A stretch of 13,177 nt of DNA, from NCBI GenBank assembly GCA_964590495.1, contig CAZPWQ010000099.1:1-13177 (forward strand). Direction: 5' to 3'. Source of the DNA: CAZPWQ01 sp964590495 (GTDB lineage: Bacteria > Bacteroidota > Rhodothermia > Balneolales > Balneolaceae). Below the pieces are notes generated by a model, which saw only the letters and a program-made list of their open reading frames with translations, ran no database searches and was not told the origin of the DNA. Both the position numbers and the translations under genes were made by a program. Shown piece after piece: positions 1-6,493 of this stretch; within the stretch, counting starts at the first letter, position 1, and every line of letters begins with the position of its first letter.

Positions 1-845
1 TGAACCATCCCCGGCAGGCGGTGTTGCTCATACTTGAAATGATGATACTCCAGGTTTTCCAGGGAGTGGGCCATATTCTGTTCACCTGATTTTATTTCCT
101 TTGACCAGATTTCATTCCCGTCTCTTTCGACGGAAACCCTGCCGGTTATATTCTGGAAGTCGCTGCCCACTACCAGTTCGGGGCCAATGGCCGGCGAACG
201 AAGTTTTGAAGGAGCCAGGTAAAGGTAATTTTTTTTCTCCATCACGTGATCTGAAAATTCATTGGCAATGGCAAATCCGACCCGGAAGGGCCGGCCGCCT
301 TTGGAGATATAATACAACCCTGCAATTTCAGGTTCTTCTCCTCCGTCATTTGCGTATGGCGGAATTTCCAAAGGATCGTTGGAACCTCTCAGTGCGGAGC
401 CGTTCCCTTTAAAAAACCATTCGGGTTGTACGCCGATGTTACCGTTTCCAGGTTTGCCGCCTTCCTCGCCCCATAAATACATTTCCATGCTGTCGGTAAG
501 GTCGTCTTTACCGGCCTGTTTTTCATGCATTTGCTGCCGGTTTTCGGCGCTGGCTTTATGGGTCAGACCGGTACCCGAGAGCATGCAGCCCAATGGGTTG
601 TCAGGATGATCGAATGCCGGCAGTATTCTCCACTTACTTGAACCTCCAAACACCTTGTCGTATTCCAGTTCCTGATCGGTTAAATGATCAGTGATAAAAT
701 CTTCGGCAGAATGATCGTTATCAATAATTTCTCCAAAAAGGGCATAGCAGCTTTTGTAATCTTTATTGATAAGTGTGAGTCGGGGTTCATCGACCTGTGC
801 TACTTTTCGTCCTTTTTCGGGATGCTGCAATTGAATCAGCCGCAT
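1..845 (-). CDS. GguC/AraD1-type FAH-fold protein, N-terminal part (C-terminus beyond left edge)
   Basis: The minus strand is open from an ATG at 845 to the window edge, giving 281 residues of a family usually around 330 long, so the C-terminus is missing. The protein begins MRLIQLQHPEKGRKVAQVD and carries LSGTGLTHKASAENRQQMH at about residues 89-107, which I recognise as typical of GguC/AraD1 proteins, distant relatives of fumarylacetoacetate hydrolase. E171, E173 (EEPEIAG) and E196 (IANEF) line up with the acidic metal ligands of FAH-fold enzymes; that alignment was made by eye. FAH-fold enzymes cleave C-C bonds of diketo acids or act on 2-keto-3-deoxy acids. Here it is the last visible gene of a sugar-acid operon, 19 bp after the dehydrogenase, so a role as hydrolase or dehydratase of the pathway's late intermediate is inferred. 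The ribosome binding site is weak. Family assignment is fairly sure, the reaction is not. Confidence 0.85.
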   Translation of the reverse strand, partial: MRLIQLQHPEKGRKVAQVDEPRLTLINKDYKSCYALFGEIIDNDHSAEDFITDHLTDQELEYDKVFGGSSKWRILPAFDHPDNPLGCMLSGTGLTHKASAENRQQMHEKQAGKDDLTDSMEMYLWGEEGGKPGNGNIGVQPEWFFKGNGSALRGSNDPLEIPPYANDGGEEPEIAGLYYISKGGRPFRVGFAIANEFSDHVMEKKNYLYLAPSKLRSPAIGPELVVGSDFQNITGRVSVERDGNEIWSKEIKSGEQNMAHSLENLEYHHFKYEQHRLPGMV

Positions 846-864
846 ATTTCTAAATCTTGGTTGT

Positions 865-1662
865 TTAAGTTAAAGTCCACCCGCCATCGATCGAAAATCC
901 GGCACCTGTAACATAACTCGAGGCGGGGCTTGCAAGGTACAGGGCTAATCCGCCGATTTCGTGGAGTTCGCCCCATCGCCCCATCGGAATGTTGGAAATA
1001 AACTCTTCATATTTCTCGGGATCGTTGGTGAGAGGCAGATTGAGTTCGGTGGCAAAAGGACCCGGAAGCAGGGCATTGACCGTAATATTTTCTTTTGCCA
1101 GCTCCCGTGCAAGAGACCGTGTCAGCTGCAAAACCGCACCCTTACTGGTTGCATAAGGAGTCCTGTTAGTAATCGTTGCAACCAGGGATAGCATGGAACC
1201 TATATTGATTATTCTTCCATACCCATTCTCCTTCATCACAGGCACAACTTTTTTACAGCTGAGCCAGGATCCCGTTACATTTACCTCCATTACCTTTTCA
1301 AAATCTTCTCTGGATAATTCTTCTATAGAACCTCTGATATTGATACCGGCAGAATTAACCAGAATATCGATCTTACCGAATTTGTCCACGGTCGAATCGA
1401 TCAGATCATCAACCTGACTTTCTTCTGTTACATCGCAACTGTAAGAAAAGGACTCGATGTCATACTCCGAACGAATCAATTCTTCCGACTCTTTATTGCG
1501 CTCCTCACTTCTTGCAGAAATGGCAATATCAGCTCCTGCTTCCGCAAGCGCCTGCGCTATTTGCAGCCCGAGTCCCCGGTTGCCACCCACAACGAGAGCG
1601 GTATGTCCGTCAAGATTAAATTGTTCCAGTATACTTTTCGTGACTTTAGTCTCTGTTTCCAT
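865..1662 (-). CDS. Short-chain dehydrogenase/reductase (SDR), probable sugar-acid pathway oxidoreductase
   Basis: This 265-residue protein is a full-length classical SDR. The N-terminal Rossmann motif is GGNRGLG (residues 26-32), with Gly in place of the usual Thr of TGxxxGxG. NSAG lies at 103-106, a serine at 156 precedes the active-site pair Y170 and K174 (YATSK), and a C-terminal GFSIDGGW (255-262) is typical of the family. The overall pattern resembles gluconate 5-dehydrogenase and 2-keto-3-deoxy-acid dehydrogenases. Between an acid-sugar dehydratase (18 bp upstream) and an FAH-fold protein (19 bp downstream), the best inference is NAD(P)-dependent oxidation of a 2-keto-3-deoxy sugar acid to a 2,4-diketo acid, as in the Sphingomonas L-rhamnose and Xanthomonas L-fucose routes. 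It is cytosolic, with no signal peptide. The substrate and cofactor preference cannot be read from sequence. Confidence 0.92.
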   Translation of the reverse strand: METETKVTKSILEQFNLDGHTALVVGGNRGLGLQIAQALAEAGADIAISARSEERNKESEELIRSEYDIESFSYSCDVTEESQVDDLIDSTVDKFGKIDILVNSAGINIRGSIEELSREDFEKVMEVNVTGSWLSCKKVVPVMKENGYGRIINIGSMLSLVATITNRTPYATSKGAVLQLTRSLARELAKENITVNALLPGPFATELNLPLTNDPEKYEEFISNIPMGRWGELHEIGGLALYLASPASSYVTGAGFSIDGGWTLT

Positions 1663-1680
1663 TGGTAAAGCGTTGTTCTA

Positions 1681-2856
1681 CTAAGTTATGATTTCAAAAT
1701 TATCCAATTCAGCTTTGTCATTTTTTAGGCTTAAACCCACTCCCGGTTTGCTGTCGTCCAGCTGTAATGTCCCGTTTTCGGCAACCGCCTCTCCGTCGAA
1801 AATATACCAGAAAAGCTCATTTCCAACTTCAATTTCAGTTTTGGGAAAATATTCGGCCATGGGACAGGCAAAGGAACTCATCACCACATGGAGGTTATGC
1901 ATTTGTCCGCCGTGTGGAATTACCTCAATACCATTTGCTTCAGCCATAGCACATATTTTCTGTGCTTCGGTAAAGCCACCTACGCGGTTGGTGTCAAACT
2001 GAAAGATATCCAACGCCCCTGCCTGGAGCAGTTCCTGAAAACCGTAGCGCGTAAACTCGTGCTCACCGCCCGATATCGGTGTATCCGTAAAGTCTCGTAA
2101 TTTGCTGAAGTTATGGATCTCATCGGGTAGCAGGAGCTCCTCCACCCAGCGTAGATTTAAGGGTTCCAATTTTCTTAAAAATCTTTTAGCATAGGATAAA
2201 TTAAATCCCATATATGCTTCCAGCATGATATCAATGTCGTCACCGACGGTTTCCCTGACAACGCGGACCATTTCCACATTTTTACGCAGTCCTTCCAATC
2301 CTTCCGTCATCGGATATCCGCAACGTAGTTTCATGCCTGTAAATCCCTGCTCTTTGTATTTATATGCTTCTTCCTCGAGACGGTCCAGATCCCGGGTATA
2401 CAGACGGCTGTAGTAGGCAGGAATGGACTCCTTCGTTTTTCCTCCCATAAGCTGGAAAACCGGCTGGCCTGTTTTTTTGCCTTTGATATCCCATAAAGCG
2501 ATATCAACCGCACTGATGGCGGCAAGTACCACACCCTTTCTGCCGTAGGCGATTGTGGAGCGATACATTTTTTCAAAAAGATAATTCGTATTTAGAGGAT
2601 TTTCTCCTGTCAACAGAGGCTCCAGTTTTTCATCTACAATAAGTTTAGCCACGTCAGGACTCAATCCTGCATTTCCGATCCCCTCAGTTCCGTCGGATGT
2701 CGTAATTTTTACCACCAGCCAGCTGAAAAAGCGAAAAGGAGCCTGGGCATCTTTCTGAAAGGGTAGGGTACTAAGAGGGGTGGCGAAAACAGTATCTTCT
2801 GTTTTAACAGGGCCGTCCCATTTATACAGAAGAGTGTCTACAGATTCAATTTTCAT
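1681..2856 (-). CDS. Mandelate racemase/enolase-superfamily acid-sugar dehydratase, L-rhamnonate dehydratase-like
   Basis: At 391 residues this is a complete enolase-superfamily protein: an N-terminal capping domain (about 1-125) followed by a TIM barrel. Catalytic positions can be read by comparison with E. coli L-rhamnonate dehydratase. K176 sits in MKLRCGYP; metal ligands are E213 (LEAYMG), E239 (WVEE) and E265 (GGEHE); D288 pairs with the general base H315 (IPHGG). Conserved His residues follow at 320 and 323, and PMAEYF at 332-337 matches the family's C-terminal pattern. Members remove water from an aldonate to give a 2-keto-3-deoxy acid, using Mg2+. The first metal ligand is Glu where the E. 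coli enzyme has Asp, so the substrate may differ; fuconate, arabonate, galactonate or another aldonate remain possible. It follows the regulator by 20 bp and precedes the SDR by 18 bp. There is no signal peptide, so it acts in the cytosol. Confidence 0.92.
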   Translation of the reverse strand: MKIESVDTLLYKWDGPVKTEDTVFATPLSTLPFQKDAQAPFRFFSWLVVKITTSDGTEGIGNAGLSPDVAKLIVDEKLEPLLTGENPLNTNYLFEKMYRSTIAYGRKGVVLAAISAVDIALWDIKGKKTGQPVFQLMGGKTKESIPAYYSRLYTRDLDRLEEEAYKYKEQGFTGMKLRCGYPMTEGLEGLRKNVEMVRVVRETVGDDIDIMLEAYMGFNLSYAKRFLRKLEPLNLRWVEELLLPDEIHNFSKLRDFTDTPISGGEHEFTRYGFQELLQAGALDIFQFDTNRVGGFTEAQKICAMAEANGIEVIPHGGQMHNLHVVMSSFACPMAEYFPKTEIEVGNELFWYIFDGEAVAENGTLQLDDSKPGVGLSLKNDKAELDNFEIIT

Positions 2857-2876
2857 ATTATTGTAATACTGATCAG

Positions 2877-3449
2877 TTAAACAAAAATATCGAGATAAAC
2901 TACTTCTTCGGATGCCGGCAGCATCCCGTGCTTTTCCAAAGCATTAAAATATAGGCTGTCACCCTCATGCAATTCATAGGTGGTTCCCCCCACTTTAAAT
3001 TTCAAAACGCCACTGATTACGTAGATAAATTCTTCTCCCTCGTGCGTAAGTTCATGTTCTTTCACTTCTCCCTTTTTCGCTTTAATCAGAAATGGCTGCA
3101 TTTTTTTGTGGTGATACTTGGAGGCAAACGGGAAGATGTGATAGCCTTTGTCGGTACGGGTGATATTTTTCGTAAAGTCGGATGCTGCCGTAAACTCAGC
3201 CGAAAGGGTTTCTTCGGCCTCCAAAATATCAGATACCGAAACACCCAGTGATGAAGCAATTTTTATCAGGGCTGCAATCGAAGGTATGGTTTTATTATTC
3301 TCAATTTTGGAAATCATGCTCTTTGAGAGGTCCGAACCATTGGCCAGATCCTGGATTGTTCTTTTTTGCAACACGCGAAGCGACTTAATCCTGTTGCCGA
3401 TTTTATTATACAGGTCTGGCTCGTCACCCGATTCTTTATTTTGATTCAT
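2877..3449 (-). CDS. XRE-family transcriptional regulator with C-terminal cupin domain
   Basis: The gene encodes a helix-turn-helix domain of the XRE/Cro class (about residues 14-77, recognition region SKSMISKIENNKTIPS at 42-57) joined to a small beta-barrel cupin_2 domain (about 117-190). The cupin includes HEGEEFIYVISG and possible metal or ligand residues H136, E140 and H174. I chose the ATG at 3449 (190 residues); the frame extends 11 codons further only to a TTG at 3482. Regulators of this design bind a small metabolite in the cupin and commonly control the adjacent catabolic or transport genes. As first gene of the sugar-acid operon, it probably senses the acid or a pathway intermediate and regulates its own operon. 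The palindrome at 3578-3600, about 130 bp upstream, is a candidate site. Activator versus repressor cannot be told. Confidence 0.9.
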   Translation of the reverse strand: MNQNKESGDEPDLYNKIGNRIKSLRVLQKRTIQDLANGSDLSKSMISKIENNKTIPSIAALIKIASSLGVSVSDILEAEETLSAEFTAASDFTKNITRTDKGYHIFPFASKYHHKKMQPFLIKAKKGEVKEHELTHEGEEFIYVISGVLKFKVGGTTYELHEGDSLYFNALEKHGMLPASEEVVYLDIFV

Positions 3450-3577
3450 AGTATATTTTAATTCAACAAAGTTTCTTATCAATAATAATTATAGTAATAA
3501 AAAGCAGAAATAAAAATTCTCGGAAGTTGCTATAAAAGTGAGATAGAAAATAATTATGGATGATTTACCGTACCTTT

Positions 3578-3600
3578 TTTCAGATTATCTTTATCTGAAA
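3578..3600. promoter_or_regulatory. Perfect palindrome TTTCAGAT-N7-ATCTGAAA, candidate operator
   Basis: Eight-base perfect arms (3578-3585 and 3593-3600) flank a 7-base centre. The arm-to-arm spacing suits binding by a dimeric HTH protein such as the XRE-cupin regulator whose start is about 130 bp away. It could instead be an RNA hairpin. No second copy was seen in the window. The operator role is inference. Confidence 0.4.
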
Positions 3601-3682
3601 GATGCATTTTAATTTATTTCCACAGATTTTATATAAATATTGTTGAATATAAAGAAACAATGTTTAATTATAGTGTTGTCTT

Positions 3683-3710
3683 TTAGCGAGGAAATTCATT
3701 CTCTCGCTAA
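3683..3710. repeat. Inverted repeat TTAGCGAG / CTCGCTAA
   Basis: Perfect 8-base arms at 3683-3690 and 3703-3710 enclose a 12-base loop. No T-run follows, so it is not a standard terminator. It lies 24 bp before a second hairpin, suggesting one structured element. Confidence 0.6.
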
Positions 3711-3733
3711 GTGATGGATTCTTCTCCCCGTCT

Positions 3734-3752
3734 GACCGCTGATTTTGCGGTC
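3734..3752. repeat. Inverted repeat GACCGC / GCGGTC
   Basis: Six-base GC-rich perfect arms (3734-3739 and 3747-3752) with a 7-base loop form a stable small hairpin within the GC-richer centre of the intergenic region. Function unknown. Confidence 0.55.
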
Positions 3753-3981
3753 CGGCGGGTTCGATAGGGCTTATAGCTTTTTCTGACCCACTTTCCGGCG
3801 CCTTACCGACAGCCGGTGGACAGGATGACACTGAAGATGGTAATATTAGCAAACAATTGAACAAGATATTGGAGGTCGTATCGGTTCATTCCACTAAATT
3901 GAATTACAATGTCTTTACTATCAATTCATAACCCGATAATCAACTGCTGCAATATTTGTGGCGGGAATAAAAAAGACCAAG

Positions 3982-6300
3982 ATGGAAAATTGTCTCTCTT
4001 TTAAGAAGAAGCTCTACGGCATTTTTGCTGTATTTTTTCTTTTGATCAATATGTCGCATTCAAATGCCCAGCAGATTACCACAAACGGTTTGCCGGGCCA
4101 GCTTGATATCCGGGAGGCCGGGGAAAGCAGCGTTCGAATCACGCTTAAGCCGCTCAGCTTTGAGGAGGAGTTCTCCTCTACTCCGGTACTTGTTGACCGG
4201 GAATATCCTGCACCTGCTATCAGCCTGCGTGAGATCAACGGAACGGTCAGTGAAAAGGTGGGAGATCTTAATGTGGAAGTCCGCCCGGACCCGCTTTCAG
4301 TACTTGTTACCAATGAGAGTGGTGATTTGATCCAGCATCTGACGTTTCAAAAAAACGGATCGGTTGATTTTCAACTTGATGATCAGCCGGTACTGGGAAT
4401 GGGCGAGGGAGGTCCCAAGGCGCCCGGCGATTACGACTGGAGAGAATTGCCGATAGAATTTGACAGGCGGGGCCGGCATTTCGAAATGCACCCGCGCTGG
4501 CAGGCCAATGCCTATGGATCACGAAATCCTGTTGCTTTTATGATCGGTACACGCGGCTGGGGACTTTTTGTGGCAATGCCCTGGGGTGAGATTGATCTCG
4601 AGGATGAAGATAAAGGTACTTTTGTGCCAAGATCCCGTACCACCCTGAGCAGTGAACCCCAGACCCGCAGACAACAGCATGCCAACCGCGGTCAGGGCAT
4701 ACCCCCTCTCGAGAGTATGGTGCCGGGGGTTTATGATCTGTTTGTATTCGATGCAAGTGAGCGGGCACGGCTGATGAAGAATATCTCCAATATCACCGGA
4801 CAGGCAGTCATGCCCCCGAAGTGGGCGCTTGGTTACATGCAGTCGCATCGTACGTTGGAGGATGATGAGCAGATGATAGATATTGTTAATACGTTCCGGG
4901 AGAAAGAAATTCCCGTTGATGCGGTCATTTATCTCGGGACAGGGTTTACACCGCGCGGATGGAACAAAGAACAACCCTCTTTTGAATATAATCCTGAAGT
5001 TTTTAACCGGGATCCCCGTGATGTGATATCCGATATTCATGATCAGAATGCAAAGTTTATTGTACATATGATCCCGTGGGACCGGGACAAACTGCCGACG
5101 CTGCACGGATCGATTCCGTCCGAACCCGGTGAAGAACTGGATGCAGGCCATATTAAAAATTACTGGGAGCAACATATAGATCTGGTTGAAGACGGCGTTG
5201 ACGGCTGGTGGCCGGATGAGGGCGACTGGTTTAATCTTTTCGAACGTATTAAGCGGCACCAGCTTTATTACCAGGGGCCCATTTCCACTGAGCCCGAAAA
5301 ACGTCCCTGGAGCCTGCACAGGAACGGTCATCTGGGTATTGCCCGCTGGGGCGGTTGGATGTGGTCGGGCGACACGCAGTCTTCCTGGAAATCTTTGGAA
5401 GGACAGATCGCCGTAGGTATCAATCACTCACTGAGTCTCTCACCATTCTGGGGCTCCGATATCGGTGGATTTTATTCGAGCCAGGAGACAACAGGCGAAC
5501 TCCATGCCCGCTGGTATCAGTTCGGAGCATTCAGCCCTTCATTTCGTTCTCATGGTCGTGCCTGGTGGACCCATCTGCCCTGGGGTTGGGGATTGGATGA
5601 GCTGGGGCCGGCCGAAGGGTTTCCTCCCGACACAACGGCGTTGGGGGATCCGACGATAGAACCGGTTGCCAAAAAATATGCAGAACTGCGGTATCGCCTC
5701 ATGCCGTATACCTACACACTGGCATGGGAAGCCCGGGATAAAGGCATGCCGATGATTCGGGCGATGTGGCTGCATTACCCGGAAGATGAATATGCCGCAG
5801 GAATTGGTGATCAATACCTTTGGGGACGTGATATGATCATTGCCCCTGTCTATAAGAAAGGAGCAAAGTTCCGGGAGGTATACCTGCCGGAAGGTGAATG
5901 GTACGATTGGTGGAATAATGACAAACATACCGGCGATAAACCGGTATTACGTGAGGTAGACCTGGAAACCATGCCGATTTATGTCCGCGCGGGTGCTATC
6001 ATTCCATTAGACCCCGTACGTCAGTATACCGGCCAACAGGTGGATGGGCCGACAACCTTGCGCGTATATCCCGGAAGCGACGGAGAATTTATCTTATATG
6101 AAGATGACGGAGAAACGCACGGTTATCTGGAAGGAGAATTCAGTCTCACACAAATGACATGGGATGATGAAGAACAAATACTTACCATTGAACCGCTTGA
6201 AGGAGACACTTTGAAAAGGCAGTTTGAAGTAGAACTGGTTGGTGAACAGCAGAAAAAATCAGTCGAATATAACGGCAGCCGTGTACAGGTGGAATTTTAA
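3982..6300 (+). CDS. Exported glycoside hydrolase family 31 enzyme
   Basis: The 772-residue product starts at the ATG at 3982; the frame runs back to a GTG at 3958, but the ATG gives a cleaner signal peptide (Lys-rich n-region, hydrophobic FAVFFLLI, probable cut after SNA near residue 29). Domain order fits GH31: N-terminal beta-sandwich (about 30-265), TIM barrel (about 275-600) and C-terminal beta-sandwich. The likely nucleophile is D412 in DGWWPDEGDW, and the acid/base is D464 in MWSGDTQSSW. PFWGSDIGGF (488-497) and FGAFSPSFRSHGR (514-526) are GH31 hallmarks. GH31 enzymes are retaining alpha-glycosidases, alpha-xylosidases, sulfoquinovosidases or transglycosidases. This WWPDEGD subgroup is widespread but I cannot assign its substrate; the YicI-type xylosidase and sulfoquinovosidase signatures are not evident. 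It probably acts in the periplasm or outside the cell on alpha-linked oligosaccharides. Confidence 0.93.
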   Translation: MENCLSFKKKLYGIFAVFFLLINMSHSNAQQITTNGLPGQLDIREAGESSVRITLKPLSFEEEFSSTPVLVDREYPAPAISLREINGTVSEKVGDLNVEVRPDPLSVLVTNESGDLIQHLTFQKNGSVDFQLDDQPVLGMGEGGPKAPGDYDWRELPIEFDRRGRHFEMHPRWQANAYGSRNPVAFMIGTRGWGLFVAMPWGEIDLEDEDKGTFVPRSRTTLSSEPQTRRQQHANRGQGIPPLESMVPGVYDLFVFDASERARLMKNISNITGQAVMPPKWALGYMQSHRTLEDDEQMIDIVNTFREKEIPVDAVIYLGTGFTPRGWNKEQPSFEYNPEVFNRDPRDVISDIHDQNAKFIVHMIPWDRDKLPTLHGSIPSEPGEELDAGHIKNYWEQHIDLVEDGVDGWWPDEGDWFNLFERIKRHQLYYQGPISTEPEKRPWSLHRNGHLGIARWGGWMWSGDTQSSWKSLEGQIAVGINHSLSLSPFWGSDIGGFYSSQETTGELHARWYQFGAFSPSFRSHGRAWWTHLPWGWGLDELGPAEGFPPDTTALGDPTIEPVAKKYAELRYRLMPYTYTLAWEARDKGMPMIRAMWLHYPEDEYAAGIGDQYLWGRDMIIAPVYKKGAKFREVYLPEGEWYDWWNNDKHTGDKPVLREVDLETMPIYVRAGAIIPLDPVRQYTGQQVDGPTTLRVYPGSDGEFILYEDDGETHGYLEGEFSLTQMTWDDEEQILTIEPLEGDTLKRQFEVELVGEQQKKSVEYNGSRVQVEF

Positions 6301-6357
6301 TTTATAAGCTATCACAAGTTCGGAATAAATTAGCCGCAGATGTACGCGGATTGCGGG

Positions 6358-6388
6358 AATTATTTTTGCCACAGATCGGCAAATAATT
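6358..6388. repeat. Stem-loop AATTATTT(TT)GCC / GGCAAATAATT
   Basis: The left arm at 6358-6370 pairs with 6378-6388 apart from a 2-base bulge, around a 7-base loop. It lies 58 bp after the GH31 stop. No T-run follows on the plus strand, so termination is possible but not typical. Confidence 0.5.
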
Positions 6389-6406
6389 AAAAATATCGAT
6401 CCTATC

Positions 6407-6440
6407 AACCCTGACAGGGTTCTAAAAACCTGTCAGGGTT
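6407..6440. repeat. Palindromic repeat: two AACCCTGWCAGGGTT-like units forming a 12-bp stem
   Basis: AACCCTGACAGG (6407-6418) and CCTGTCAGGGTT (6429-6440) are perfect inverted arms around a 10-base loop. Each half is itself nearly palindromic (AACCCTGACAGGGTT; AACCTGTCAGGGTT lacks one C). From memory, such motifs recur between genes in Bacteroidota-related genomes, so an interspersed repeat is likely. Only this one copy is in the window. Confidence 0.75.
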
Positions 6441-6493
6441 AGAACGAGCTATCCCATTATTTACAGAATAATTTCACTTTAACCAGGTTTAAA

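Larger units (their letters stand above)
3450..3981. other. Divergent intergenic region with three hairpins, no convincing gene
   Basis: About 530 bp separate the minus-strand regulator from the plus-strand GH31 gene, so promoters for both probably lie here. I did not find a clean Bacteroidota-type (TTG / TAnnTTTG) or sigma-70 promoter. The outer parts are AT-rich and the middle (about 3715-3850) is more GC-rich. Three perfect inverted repeats stand out and are listed separately. A 66-codon minus-strand frame at 3664-3864 starts only with TTG and overlaps two hairpins, and short plus-strand frames are broken by stops. A structured leader, a small RNA, a repeat or a gene relic are all possible. 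Confidence 0.7.
6301..6493. other. Intergenic gap with two hairpins
   Basis: The 193 bp between the GH31 and lipoprotein genes holds two strong stem-loops (listed separately) and a phrase, GCAGATGTACGCGGATT (6336-6352), that resembles one on the other strand near 9169-9188. No gene was seen. Two hairpins and this length suggest that transcription of the two genes is uncoupled. Confidence 0.6.

Noticed and set aside
3450..3482. TTG start adding 11 residues to the XRE-cupin regulator
   Set aside because: An ATG at 3449 begins a typical regulator N-terminus, and the extension has no family support.
3750..3775. GGCGGGTTCGA, like a tRNA T-arm
   Set aside because: No acceptor stem, D-arm or anticodon arm can be built around it.
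3664..3864. 66-codon minus-strand frame between the regulator and GH31
   Set aside because: TTG start, no ribosome binding site, no recognisable domain, and overlap with two hairpins; treated as non-coding.
3958..3981. GTG start for the GH31 gene, 8 codons upstream of the ATG
   Set aside because: The ATG at 3982 gives a normal signal peptide length and has an A-rich upstream stretch. The GTG is not excluded.
4519..5427. 302-codon minus-strand frame inside the GH31 gene
   Set aside because: It is antisense to a conserved GH31 catalytic domain, and its translation shows no domain features.
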